Assembly: GCF_038637725.1 (NCBI RefSeq)
Contig: NZ_CP152052.1
Span: 1,843,501 to 1,907,500, forward strand
Length of the DNA stretch: 64,000 nucleotides
Origin: Psychrobacillus sp. FSL H8-0483
GTDB lineage: Bacteria > Bacillota > Bacilli > Bacillales_A > Planococcaceae
Direction: 5' to 3'
Made by a program: the position numbers and the translations under genes. The first letter of the stretch is position 1. Every line of letters starts with the position of its first letter. The notes under the pieces were generated by a model. That model saw only the letters and a program-made list of their open reading frames with translations, was not told the origin of the DNA and ran no database searches. Below, in pieces: positions 1 through 7,343 of the stretch.

Positions 1-122
1 ATCCACCTTAAAGTCGTTAAGGTCATCGGTGAAGAATGTTCAACAAGAGATTTACTAACAACAAAATTCCCTGCCCAAAATAAACATGTTAAAAGTAATA
101 AGACATAATACTTAAATGACAT
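1..122 (-). CDS. EamA/DMT-family transporter, N-terminal part (runs off window)
   Basis: The first about 40 codons of a minus-strand gene lie at the window edge. The ATG at 122 follows a GGAG ribosome site, and the protein starts with a hydrophobic helix containing LFWAGNFVVSKSL, then SPMTLTTLRW. That pattern (a WG/AGNF helix followed by a loop and LRW) is typical of the first membrane segment of EamA drug/metabolite exporters. It is divergent from the Lrp-type regulator at 364, a common exporter-regulator pairing, so that regulator may control it. The substrate is unknown. Confidence 0.7.
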   Translation of the reverse strand, partial: MSFKYYVLLLLTCLFWAGNFVVSKSLVEHSSPMTLTTLRW

Positions 123-363
123 ATCCTTTATCTCCTTCTTCAAATTTCACCGATCCAGGTACTGCCCTTTAAGCCGTATGCACGATGAGTTTTAATGAGC
201 TATAAATAATTTTAACATTTTCCTTTCATTATCAGTATTTCTTTCTGTATAATGAGGTAAATTCGAAATAATGATAATAATTCTTAGGTGCTTACAAAAT
301 TTTATTTCGTTTTCATGTTTATTTCTTTTGAATTTTTGAAGAATAGAAGGGGAGTGAGAATCA

Positions 364-852
364 GTGGAATCAATCGTTAGTAAAATACTTGATGATCTTG
401 ATATTAAAATCTTAGATATTCTCCAAAAAGGAGCACAGATAAGCAATTCTGAAATTGCTAAACGGGTTAATTTATCTCCACCCGCAACTCACGCACGGAT
501 CAAAAGATTAGAAAATGAAGGATATATTAATCAGCATGTGGCGATATTAAATCAAGAGAAGCTTGGATTTGATTTATTATCTATTATTTTTATTAGTACG
601 AACATTCACCAATCTGAGAAGCTGAAATTCTTGGAGGAAGCATTAAAGTCTATGCCAGAGGTTTTGGAGTGTCATTGCTTAACGGGAGAATATGATTATC
701 TTCTAAAGGTGGCAAATAAAAACCGCAGGGAATTGGAGAGCTTTATAAGAAAATTAAATAAACTTGGCATCACACGTATTCAAACTAGCTTAGTACTAAG
801 GGAAATTAAGTATTCGACAGTTTTACCCATTTCCCCAAATCACCAAAATTGA
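364..852 (+). CDS. Lrp/AsnC-family transcriptional regulator
   Basis: A 162-residue protein with the normal Lrp/AsnC layout: an N-terminal winged helix-turn-helix (about residues 8-60, with LDDLDIKILDILQK and the recognition region SPPATHARIKRLENEGYI), followed by an RAM ligand-binding domain (about 70-150, containing MPEVLECHCLTGEYDYLL). The start is GTG at 364 after an AGGGGAG site. Family members sense amino acids and form octamers on DNA. It is divergent from an EamA exporter at 1-122, so amino-acid-responsive control of export is the simplest idea (inference). A strong terminator follows at 879-915. Confidence 0.9.
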   Translation: MESIVSKILDDLDIKILDILQKGAQISNSEIAKRVNLSPPATHARIKRLENEGYINQHVAILNQEKLGFDLLSIIFISTNIHQSEKLKFLEEALKSMPEVLECHCLTGEYDYLLKVANKNRRELESFIRKLNKLGITRIQTSLVLREIKYSTVLPISPNHQN

Positions 853-878
853 TAATAGGTCCAAACAAGAATAGAAAG

Positions 879-915
879 AGGCTGTCCAATATTTTCACTA
901 TTGGACAGCCTTTTC
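879..915 (+). terminator. rho-independent terminator after the Lrp-type gene
   Basis: A 13-bp perfect stem, AGGCTGTCCAATA pairing with TATTGGACAGCCT around a short loop, is followed by a T run. It closes the Lrp transcript and marks the left edge of the cassette array; the first junction repeat begins about 120 bp further on. Confidence 0.9.
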
Positions 916-1033
916 CATATTCAGATATAGTGTCACCGTTTGTATAACCACAATTTCATATAATAAATAAATATTGTGTTTTTATATGAAAGGCTTTATT
1001 ACTTTATAGTTGAAAGTTTGTGAAGTATTACAC

Positions 1034-1062
1034 TTAAACTAACGAAGCAGGTTAGTTGAACA
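1034..1062 (+). repeat. cassette-junction repeat, B arm only (first in window)
   Basis: TTAAACTAACGAAGCAG then GTTAGTTGAACAAG forms the palindromic B arm without an A arm or terminator. It is preceded by the GTGAAGTATTACAC palindrome that recurs before several other junctions. It is the first junction of the array. Confidence 0.85.
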
Positions 1063-1116
1063 AGAATATTGTCTTATCATAAGGAAATACTACCTTTAAA
1101 ATTAGGTAGGGATTAG

Positions 1117-1625
1117 ATGGAAAAAATTTCAGTTATATTTTTGCTATTGCTATTAGGTTTAACAACTTTAATATTTGTAACTTGGGAAAGACCACCAAAA
1201 GCAAAGGCAATAAATGAAGAAAATGAGGAATTATTCGAAGTGATTTCAGTGCCCTGTAGCCTAACATTGGAGTCTGTTGATAAAAGTCTGACGAATACAA
1301 AAGGTGTAGCATTAGTCTATAAAGTGCAATTAAACCCACCAAGTTTTGCAAGAACTAATATAAGTATTCTTGCTGTTCATCTTCCTGAACCGTCTTCTTA
1401 TGGAGACTTCGATAGCTATGAAGGTTTTGCGTTTGTTCCAAAAGAAATAATTGGCGTTTTAAGCTTTATCCAACCCCAGAGGAGAATGGTCCAAGTTGGG
1501 CTGGACGATTTGATTTAATTACAGCAGAAATGAAGAATGTCGAAGTTCAGGTGCGTCTCTCAAATACCAAAACAGGTAAGTTAGGACCAAGTGTTCTAAC
1601 AAACAGTATTAAATATTGTAAATAG
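1117..1625 (+). pseudogene. small secreted/anchored protein, frameshifted
   Basis: The gene begins at ATG 1117 with a signal peptide or membrane anchor (ISVIFLLLLLGLTTLIF). Frame 1 stops at 1518. The -1 frame continues from about 1450 to a stop at 1623-1625 with sensible protein sequence (WRFKLYPTPEENGP, then AGRFDLITAEMKN). The switch lies near the A-rich stretch AAAGAAATAATTGG, so a one-base indel probably broke the gene; ribosomal slippage or a sequencing error are alternatives. No known family recognised. It is the single gene of its cassette, between the B arm at 1034 and the full junction at 1629. Confidence 0.6.
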
Positions 1626-1628
1626 TTT

Positions 1629-1715
1629 CTTCAACTAATGGTTGCGTTGATCCAAGAAGGATTAACGCTTTTTTTGTTGAACTTATTTAACTAACGCAGC
1701 AGCTTAGTTGAATAA
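1629..1715 (+). repeat. cassette-junction repeat, A + terminator + B
   Basis: A arm TTCAACTAATGGTTGCG, then a private terminator (GCGTTGATCC pairing with GGATTAACGC plus a seven-T run), then B arm TTTAACTAACGCAGCAG and CTTAGTTGAATAAG. The terminator stem differs from the common classes although both arms are conserved. Confidence 0.9.
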
Positions 1716-1780
1716 GGAATATCATCTCGTTAGGAAGAATATAGAAAGGTATTACTACGACTTTTTTTAGGAGAAAAGGG

Positions 1781-2500
1781 ATGACAATATTGAAAAAGGC
1801 AATAGTCATTGGTGCAAGTTCTGGAATTGGTGAAGAACTTGCAAAGGTTTTATCAAATGAGGGGTATATAGTTGGATTAGTTGCTAGAAGAACAGATAAT
1901 CTACTTGCACTTCAAAAAAATTTACCGCATAAATCATTTATCAAATGTATCGATGTTTCACACATTAATGAAGCGAAGAACCTACTAGAAGAACTTATTG
2001 AAGAGATGGAAGGAATGGATTTAATTATTATTAGCTCTGGTGTGGGGCATCTCAACCCTTATTTGAACTTAGATTTTGAAAAAGAGACAATCGATGTAAA
2101 TGTTTCAGGATTTGTAGCAATCTCTAATGTTGCTTATAAATATTTTGTATCAAAAAATTCTGGACACATAGTAGGGATATCGTCAATTGGAGCTTTAATG
2201 GCGAATCCTACTGCACCTGCTTACAATGCTTCAAAAACCTTTGTTTCTAATTATCTAATCAGTATTCGCCAAAAGTTAAAGATGCAGAAGGTAAACGTTT
2301 TAGTAACAGATGTTAAATGTGGGTTCGTTGATACGAATATGGCTAAAGGTGATAAAGATAAAATGTTTTGGGTTGCTTCTCCAGAAACAGCTGCTCTGCA
2401 AATTTACGATAGTGTAAAAAGGAAAAAGAAGACAGTATATGTTTCTAAACGATGGCGTATTATTGCTTGGGTATTAAAAATTCATTCACTCTCTAATTAA
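1781..2500 (+). CDS. short-chain dehydrogenase/reductase (SDR)
   Basis: A 239-residue classical SDR. The Rossmann dinucleotide motif GASSGIG is at residues 11-17, the catalytic serines are in GISSIG (134-135), and the YxxxK pair is Y148/K152 in AYNASK. The family catalyses NAD(P)(H)-dependent oxidation or reduction of carbonyl/alcohol groups; the substrate cannot be told. Start ATG 1781 follows AGGAG. The C terminus is basic and amphipathic. It is the only gene of its cassette, flanked by junctions at 1629-1715 and 2541-2614. Confidence 0.9.
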   Translation: MTILKKAIVIGASSGIGEELAKVLSNEGYIVGLVARRTDNLLALQKNLPHKSFIKCIDVSHINEAKNLLEELIEEMEGMDLIIISSGVGHLNPYLNLDFEKETIDVNVSGFVAISNVAYKYFVSKNSGHIVGISSIGALMANPTAPAYNASKTFVSNYLISIRQKLKMQKVNVLVTDVKCGFVDTNMAKGDKDKMFWVASPETAALQIYDSVKRKKKTVYVSKRWRIIAWVLKIHSLSN

Positions 2501-2540
2501 TTTCATAATTCCTCTGAAAGATAATAGTGTTTTTAGTTCA

Positions 2541-2614
2541 AATTCAACTAACGAGTGCTTTACTTCAAGAAGGAGTAGAGCCTTTTTACTAACGGGCAGG
2601 TCGGGTGAATAAGA
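2541..2614 (+). repeat. cassette-junction repeat, A + terminator + shortened B
   Basis: A arm TTCAACTAACGAGTGCTTTA runs straight into the commonest terminator class (GCTTTACTTC pairing with GGAGTAGAGC, then T5). The B arm is degenerate (ACTAACGGGCAGGTCGGGTGAATAAG). Confidence 0.88.
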
Positions 2615-2659
2615 TAAGGAATAAGGATTAAATTTAAACAGTGTAAAGAGGGCGAAAAA

Positions 2660-3046
2660 ATGAAAAGACCTTTAGGAGTATCTTTTATTAGTTCTTTTTA
2701 CATTTTCGGTGCAGTTGTATTGATTTTCACAGCCGTATTTTTTAATCCAGATGCAGATGAATTTGGCATAGCGGATAGGTTTGGTTTACCAAACTTTCCA
2801 GAACAGCCATTTAGGATTATATTGGCAGTTGTTTCCCTTATCATCATATATGGTTATATGCGTTTAAAAAGATGGGGATTCTGGTTAATGATTTTATATT
2901 CATTTGGATTTGGTCTAATAAGCTATATTCTATTATTCTCATATAATCAACAACCGTTTACTGGGAATTTTATTTGGTCAGTAATCGTTTTAATTTATAC
3001 ATTTTATGTTAGAAAGTCCTTTTTCCATGTAGAAAAGAGTTTTTAA
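2660..3046 (+). CDS. small integral membrane protein, about 4 helices
   Basis: 128 residues. Hydrophobic segments lie at about 10-28, 52-65, 72-92 and 100-115, with short polar loops. An extracellular-type loop rich in D, F and P (NPDADEFGIADRFGLPNFPEQ) separates the first two. ATG 2660 follows an AGAGGGCGA site. No family I can name with confidence. Single gene of its cassette. Confidence 0.7.
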   Translation: MKRPLGVSFISSFYIFGAVVLIFTAVFFNPDADEFGIADRFGLPNFPEQPFRIILAVVSLIIIYGYMRLKRWGFWLMILYSFGFGLISYILLFSYNQQPFTGNFIWSVIVLIYTFYVRKSFFHVEKSF

Positions 3047-3095
3047 GTCACTGAATATGCTTAACTGGTGAAAATCCATACCAATAATCAGTACT

Positions 3096-3119
3096 ATGTG
3101 AAGCATTGTACTTAAACTA
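3096..3119 (+). repeat. palindrome-leader plus truncated A arm left half
   Basis: GTGAAGCATTGTAC followed by TTAAACTA is the leader palindrome and the left half of an A arm. The right half (CTAACGGGTGC) resumes at 3316, after a 196-bp structured insert. Confidence 0.6.
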
Positions 3120-3315
3120 CCATGAAAATTAGTTTCTTCAAGAAAAGAAAAATGACAATACTTAAGAAGACCCCTGATTAATCGTTAAAAAAAGAGGAGA
3201 GCGTAAATAAGCCTATGGAATACTGAGAACTGGATTAAGGTCAGTATCAGTATTGACACTTCCTAACCATTTTCATTCTCTGTGGTGCAGCACTAATTTT
3301 GTGCTGCATGGATGG
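3120..3315 (+). repeat. structured insert splitting an A arm (medium copy)
   Basis: About 196 bp begin CCATGAAAATTAG and end in a hairpin plus CATGGATGG, so the ends can pair (CCATG with CATGG). The terminal hairpin TGCAGCAC/GTGCTGCA matches hairpins of the same position at 4.65, 17.08, 33.17 and 62.74 kb but with compensated bases. The interior (CTTAAGAAGACCC, then an A run and GAGG) is related to 62517-62600. No ORF. It may be an RNA element or a mobile structured insert. Confidence 0.6.
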
Positions 3316-3397
3316 CTAACGGGTGCTTTAGTGAAAGATCGTTAAGCTGCTTAGACTGCTCTTTTTTCTTATTCAACTAAAGCAGCAGGTTTTTTCA
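3316..3397 (+). repeat. cassette-junction repeat, A right half + terminator + B
   Basis: CTAACGGGTGCTTTAG, a GCTGCTTAGACTGCTC terminator-like stem with a T6 run, and the B arm TTCAACTAAAGCAGCAGG with a degenerate right half. Confidence 0.8.
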
Positions 3398-3451
3398 AAT
3401 TAAATAATGGATTTTTATGGTAAAATATATTTAAGGTCGGAGGGATTTAAA

Positions 3452-3703
3452 ATGAATAAACGGGGAACTAGAGTTGCTTTTATAGCAATATCAGCATTTT
3501 TAATATCGGCAAAATATATTAGTGCTTCAATCTTTGGTTCGGGCGTTGTTAGTTGGGATAACTCGTTATATGAAGCAATGTTAAGTTATGTTGGGAATAC
3601 TTTAAGTACGTTTAGTCTTTTATCCTTATTAATAGGTATAGCGTATATAGCTTGGGGAGAATACGATGATTGGAAAGTGAAAAATAAAAATTCAAATGAG
3701 TAA
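3452..3703 (+). CDS. small membrane protein, 83 aa
   Basis: Two clear membrane helices (about residues 6-25 and 47-67) and a charged C-terminal tail (EYDDWKVKNKNSNE). I start at ATG 3452 because GGAGG lies about 8 bases upstream; the longer reading from 3407 lacks a ribosome site and has a polar N terminus. Not recognised as a known family. Single gene of its cassette. Confidence 0.65.
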   Translation: MNKRGTRVAFIAISAFLISAKYISASIFGSGVVSWDNSLYEAMLSYVGNTLSTFSLLSLLIGIAYIAWGEYDDWKVKNKNSNE

Positions 3704-3704
3704 T

Positions 3705-3801
3705 TCTTATTGAGCAAACGGGTGCTTTAGTAAAAAATCATGGGGTTGCCAGAGGTAACTCTTTTTCTTATTGAACTAACGCAGCAGGTTAGTTGAATAA
3801 T
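3705..3801 (+). repeat. cassette-junction repeat, A + terminator + B
   Basis: A arm TTGAGCAAACGGGTGCTTTAG, terminator GGTTGCC/GGTAACTC with T5, and a complete B arm TTATTGAACTAACGCAGCAG then GTTAGTTGAATAA. Confidence 0.9.
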
Positions 3802-3863
3802 GCTATAATGAATAGTGAAGATTTCAAGGGTTTTGAATAATATTTATAAGGAGAATTTGTTTG

Positions 3864-4298
3864 ATGAAATTTAATGATGCGATACTTCTAGGTGATTTTG
3901 TAAAAGCCAAAGAATTAGCTTCCCAGATGGATATGGATTCTTTGAGAGAAACCCTTTTCCTATTAGCCTATGACAATGAAAACATTGCTACGTATGGATT
4001 TATAAGCTATTTATTACTTGAAGAAGAAACTTCCGAATTTCACTATATAGCCTCGTACCTTTTTAGTATGGCACTAAATCATTTAGAAGGTGCTTATCAG
4101 ACAGCATTCCACCATGCAAAAAAAGCAACGGATTTATCTCCTAATGATATGAGTTATAAAGAATACATACTTTTCTTTAATGCGATTCCAGATAAATTAT
4201 TGGGGAACGAAGAAGCATTAGGAATTGCTAATGAAATTCTTAAGAATGAACCTAATAACAAAGTTGCATTATCAGTTATTAGTGAAACAACAAATTAA
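3864..4298 (+). CDS. hypothetical protein with TPR-like helical repeats, 144 aa
   Basis: An all-helical, soluble acidic protein. The stretch YLFSMALNHLEGAYQTAFHHAKKATDLSPNDM is not quoted in full here but has the A..H..KA..L.P pattern of a TPR helix pair near residues 70-105, and IANEILKNEPNN near the end resembles another. AAGGAG sits 10 bases before ATG 3864; a TTG at 3861 is also possible. Such proteins usually act as protein-binding adaptors; the partner is unknown. Single gene of its cassette. Confidence 0.7.
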   Translation: MKFNDAILLGDFVKAKELASQMDMDSLRETLFLLAYDNENIATYGFISYLLLEEETSEFHYIASYLFSMALNHLEGAYQTAFHHAKKATDLSPNDMSYKEYILFFNAIPDKLLGNEEALGIANEILKNEPNNKVALSVISETTN

Positions 4299-4313
4299 TA
4301 TCCTTCTTCAACT

Positions 4314-4689
4314 CCCATGAAAATTAAAAAACGCTCAAAATCTATAAAATTGCATAACAAAAAAGACTCAGAAAATGCTTTTTTAAAAAAAGGCTGAGCC
4401 TTCAGAATGATTATATTGAGTTAATAGGTAAATCAAGAAACATCTCCATTCTTCTTAAAATAAAGGCAAGGCTGGTGCAACCAATCAAAAAGGATTAATC
4501 TCCCATAAGTGCTACCCATATAGGGTGCGACAGTCTGTGATGCACCGAGATCGTTGGAGTCAGACTAACGGATGGGCTCTATGGCACCATAGTGTATCGA
4601 CCTTCTTCGCCAGCCGTAGAAACAGTATAGACAGGGGAATCCATTTTCATGCTTTGTGGTGAAGCGCTGATTTTGCGCTTCATGGATGG
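4314..4689 (+). ncRNA. candidate structured RNA, long copy 1, splitting an A arm
   Basis: A 376-nt ORF-free block, closely related to 32811-33185. Paired segments include AGTCTG (4532) with CAGACT (4561), GATGCAC (4539) with GTGTATC (4592), which crosses the first helix as a pseudoknot, CTATGG/CCATAG (4579/4587), and ACGGATGG with CCAGCCGT. A final hairpin TGAAGCGC/GCGCTTCA precedes CATGGATGG. In copy 2 the pseudoknot pair is GATGAAC/GTTCATC, so paired bases co-vary. It begins CCCATGAAAA after AACT and ends just before CTAACGGGTGC, so it sits inside an A arm. I do not recognise an Rfam family. Transcription is not shown. Confidence 0.65.
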
Positions 4690-4762
4690 CTAACGGGTGC
4701 TTTACTTCAAGAAGGAGTAAAGCCTTTTTTCTTATTGAACTAAAGACCAGGTTAGTTGAAGA
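4690..4762 (+). repeat. cassette-junction repeat, A right half + terminator + B
   Basis: CTAACGGGTGCTTTAC with the common terminator (stem ends AGTAAAGC, T6), then B arm TTATTGAACTAAAGACCAGG and TTAGTTGAAGAG. Confidence 0.88.
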
Positions 4763-4912
4763 GTGTTGTTTAACTTGTGTTCAACAATCGGGCCATATTG
4801 TTGAATAATACAGGTTAATTAAATACGGTTAGTGTTTATATTTGAAACCTTTCCCACAATTTACCGTTAAGTATTGTTAGACAACAATAAAAAATAGAAA
4901 GAGGGATTAGAT

Positions 4913-5233
4913 ATGATTGGTTTGCTTAATATTGGCAGTCTCTTACTTGGACTAATCGCTTGGATACTTCCTATTATTAATCTCATGCGAAATAAAAAAC
5001 ATGAACATAAGAATTGGGGCGTCCTTTCCGTTATCAGCATCAGTGCCTGTGCTATTTCACTTAGTTTTCAGATTTTCTCTAATTATCATTTAGTAAAAAT
5101 TGAGGATTGGTCGGCACTAATGGACACAACACGTGCAGTAGTGATAGCCACAGCAGTTCTTCTCATTTTTACATTTATATTAAATGCACTTACTTTTATT
5201 GTATATCGACAGAAGAAAAAAGTAGGATATTAG
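4913..5233 (+). CDS. small membrane protein, 106 aa, three helices
   Basis: Three hydrophobic helices (about 2-24, 36-56, 76-98) separated by basic loops (MRNKKHEHKN; YRQKKKVGY at the C terminus). ATG 4913 is preceded by AGAGGGA. The leader between the B arm and this gene (GTGTTCAACAATCGGGCCAT at 4777) is shared with the cassette at 15.9 kb, although the proteins are not obviously related. Family unknown. Confidence 0.7.
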   Translation: MIGLLNIGSLLLGLIAWILPIINLMRNKKHEHKNWGVLSVISISACAISLSFQIFSNYHLVKIEDWSALMDTTRAVVIATAVLLIFTFILNALTFIVYRQKKKVGY

Positions 5234-5288
5234 TTTCCTGTTTAATTCAAATCGTTCACTCATATAATCCACCTCGTTTATAACTTTC

Positions 5289-5368
5289 TTTAACTAACCT
5301 TCCCTTTACTACGTTTGAGACGAATTATTGTGCAACGTTTCACTTATACGTTGGCTTTAGTTGAACTA
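5289..5368 (+). repeat. possible divergent junction repeat
   Basis: TTTAACTAACC near 5289 and GGCTTTAGTTGAACTA near 5353 resemble outer arms of a junction, but the interior does not match. It would close the cassette carrying 4913-5233. Confidence 0.3.
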
Positions 5369-5382
5369 GTACATTACAAAGA

Positions 5383-5412
5383 GGGCCTTAATTAGGGCCT
5401 TTCTATTTTTTT
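5383..5412 (+). terminator. rho-independent terminator
   Basis: GGCCTTAATTAGGGCC is a near-perfect palindrome followed by a T-rich run. It could end the transcript of the membrane protein at 4913. Confidence 0.55.
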
Positions 5413-5444
5413 AATATTTACAATACTAACTAACAAGGCAAAAA

Positions 5445-5475
5445 AAAACTGGTTAGTATAACTAACCAGTTTTTC
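5445..5475. terminator. perfect hairpin with A and T flanks (bidirectional terminator)
   Basis: AAAACTGGTTAGT pairs with ACTAACCAGTTTT around a three-base loop; the flanking A and T runs allow termination from either side. Confidence 0.7.
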
Positions 5476-5484
5476 AACACCATT

Positions 5485-5550
5485 AAGTTGCTCAGGGTAC
5501 ACTTAAGTTGTACCGGGTACGATCGAGTTGTGCGGGGTACATCTAAGTTG
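5485..5550. repeat. tandem 20-bp repeats, IS21-like end
   Basis: AAGTTG or GAGTTG recurs with an exact 20-bp period at 5485, 5505, 5525 and 5545; three copies carry CNGGGTAC after it. Multiple terminal repeats of this sort (AAGTTGTACNGGGTAC) are known at ends of IS21-family elements. No istA/istB genes are present, so this would be a remnant. It stops 16 bp before the Tn7-like end at 5566. Confidence 0.45.
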
Positions 5551-5565
5551 TCATTGAACACAAAT

Positions 5566-5714
5566 TGTAACGCCACAAAAAAGATGTATACTAAAAGACT
5601 CTCGAACATGCATTTATTTCATAAAATCATCTAATAAGAGACAATAAAGTTGTATACTAAATTTGATATGTTCCTTTGAGATATGTTTTTTTTAATACAA
5701 TAATGTTGTATACT
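5566..5714. mobile_element. Tn7-like transposon end with three TnsB-type sites
   Basis: Three 18-bp sites occur: ACAAAAAAGATGTATACT (5575), ACAATAAAGTTGTATACT (5641) and ACAATAATGTTGTATACT (5697). They resemble the Tn7 TnsB site ACAATAAAGTCTTAAACT. The first is preceded by TGTAACGCC, giving TGT at 5566 with the same 9-bp offset as the Tn7 terminus TGTGGGCGG. Three spaced sites are what a Tn7 left end carries. I did not find the partner end in the window. Confidence 0.55.
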
Positions 5715-5792
5715 GCCTTGATAATAATTGGAATTTTACGTATATGTATTTTTCTACATTAGTAATTGTACAGATAATTTTGCTAATGCACT

Positions 5793-5935
5793 TCAAAGTA
5801 TCCCCTTGTTATGTTGGCTTAATAAATGTTCTATATATTCGCCAATTTCTCTTCCACCTTTTCTTATATACTCTCTAACACCTGCTGCTTCCAATATAAT
5901 TCGTTTTTATAAGGTTTTGGAAAATAACCAATCAT
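5793..5935 (-). pseudogene. tnsD/TniQ-like remnant
   Basis: On the minus strand an ATG at 5935 with an AGGAG site begins MIGYFPKPYKNEL, like the N terminus of Firmicute TnsD/TniQ proteins (normally followed by LYSxxARYH). The frame then breaks, and another frame gives LEAAGVREYIRKGGREIGEY to a stop at 5793. Only about 45 codons remain of a protein normally 400-600 residues long. Its place next to a Tn7-like end supports the call; identity rests on about 13 residues. Confidence 0.4.
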
Positions 5936-6033
5936 TTCTTTACTCCTGATTTTATTAATTTGACATTATTATAAGAATGTCCAAGCAGTAATTAATTTTC
6001 AATATAAAATTTTAATTAAGAAAAAGTGCTATC

Positions 6034-6060
6034 AAAAAAAGCATCCTTATTGGATGCTTT
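6034..6060 (-). terminator. terminator of the kinase operon
   Basis: Read on the minus strand, AAAGCATCC pairs with GGATGCTTT and is followed by a T7 run. It ends the three-gene minus-strand operon 6066-7814. Confidence 0.85.
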
Positions 6061-6065
6061 AATTA

Positions 6066-6251
6066 TTATTTATATAACTTAGTTTCATCAATAGGTAATA
6101 CACGAATATAACCATCAAGAAGTTCCACAATTCGAAAATTATCTCTTAGATCAATTGCTTTATCTCTTATTAAACGTTCATGGAGCGTATCAATCGGAAA
6201 AGGAGTTGTGTGATTTTTTAATTTCGTTTTTTTAGCCTTAAATTTTTTCAC
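6066..6251 (-). CDS. hypothetical basic protein, 61 aa
   Basis: Third gene of the minus-strand operon, starting at GTG 6251 after GAGGAGG. Its N terminus is very basic (KKFKAKKTKLKNH); the rest looks like a small beta fold (RIVELLDGYIRVLPID). No family recognised. It sits 23 bp downstream of the protein kinase gene, so it is presumably co-translated with it. Confidence 0.65.
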   Translation of the reverse strand: MKKFKAKKTKLKNHTTPFPIDTLHERLIRDKAIDLRDNFRIVELLDGYIRVLPIDETKLYK

Positions 6252-6274
6252 AACGTTGCCTCCTCTTCCTTATT

Positions 6275-7327
6275 TCATTCTTTCAACATTTTCTTAATTA
6301 CCACAAATGCATCTTCTTTATTATTATATCCAGATGAGCACCAATTAGTTACTCGAATAGTTCTACCATCACTTTTTCTTCTCTTAGATCCTGTTGTTTC
6401 CCATTTACCATTATCCTGTATTAACTTTAACACAAAAGTATGGCTTTCATTTTCTTTGCAATAAATAGAATGTCCGTTCTCATCTTCAGTATACACCCAA
6501 TCATAATTAACTTCAATACTGCTAATATCATTCATCATATCCAATACAGTCTCATACCTCATAGTCACATCATTTGTTAAGGCTTTCTTAATAATTTGCT
6601 GAAACTTATCAGGTATGTGTGGTAAAAAATTGGATTTTTTAGGGAACTTATTTTTCTTTATTGCTTCAGCAAGTTCAACATTATTTTGTATATTTAATTC
6701 TTGAAATTGCTGTGTAAAATAGGAATTTCCATTACACATCCTATATATAGTTAAACCAGCTTGATATATGTCAGTATAGAATGAAAACTTTCCTGTTTCA
6801 AATGCTTCAGGTGGCATATGTAATGGATATAACTTATTAGGTTGGGCAAATCCGCTCTCATTTAAATATTTTGCTAGGCCAAAATCTGTGACCACTGCTT
6901 TATTTGAATTACTTATTAAAATATTTGTTGGTTTTATATCAAAATGTATTAAATTTTTTGTATGCATGAAATGTAAACCAGAAAGAAACTCTAAGGAATA
7001 TTTAATAATCTCTCTTACCGTTAAGAATCTTTTCTGCAATAAGGAGTTCAAAGATCCATTCTTATAAAAGTCCATTGATATATATATATAATGCTCATCT
7101 TGAGTAGCATATTTTACACCCATTATATTTGGATGCTCAGTTGCATATAACATTTGAGCTTCAATAAAAAAGTCCTCTTCTTTAGTAAATTCCGATTTAA
7201 TAATGCGTTTAACTACTAATTCAGTATTTAACTGGGGATCATACGCCAAATTTACAGTTGAATTTCTTCCTTCTTGGCCTATCTCTTCTCCAAATTCTAA
7301 CTTTAATAATGTATCCACAATTAGCAT
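6275..7327 (-). CDS. serine/threonine protein kinase with C-terminal extra domain, non-RD type
   Basis: 350 residues if started at ATG 7327, which has AAAGGTG upstream and lies just after the stop of the preceding gene. Kinase features: Gly-rich loop GQEGRNSTV (17-25), VVK lysine K40, catalytic loop HFDIKPTN (128-135) in which the usual HRD arginine is Phe, DFG at 148-150, and a PPEA segment. There is no transmembrane or PASTA region, unlike PrkC. About 75 C-terminal residues form an extra small domain (CKENESHTFVLKLIQDNGKW). Soluble kinases in small mobile operons are sometimes anti-phage or toxin modules; that is inference only. Confidence 0.85.
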   Translation of the reverse strand: MLIVDTLLKLEFGEEIGQEGRNSTVNLAYDPQLNTELVVKRIIKSEFTKEEDFFIEAQMLYATEHPNIMGVKYATQDEHYIYISMDFYKNGSLNSLLQKRFLTVREIIKYSLEFLSGLHFMHTKNLIHFDIKPTNILISNSNKAVVTDFGLAKYLNESGFAQPNKLYPLHMPPEAFETGKFSFYTDIYQAGLTIYRMCNGNSYFTQQFQELNIQNNVELAEAIKKNKFPKKSNFLPHIPDKFQQIIKKALTNDVTMRYETVLDMMNDISSIEVNYDWVYTEDENGHSIYCKENESHTFVLKLIQDNGKWETTGSKRRKSDGRTIRVTNWCSSGYNNKEDAFVVIKKMLKE

Positions 7328-7343
7328 ATTAATCAAACACCTT

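Noticed and set aside
5728-5949. A 73-codon plus-strand frame
   Set aside because: No ribosome site, odd composition, and the opposite strand shows a better TnsD-like start with AGGAG.
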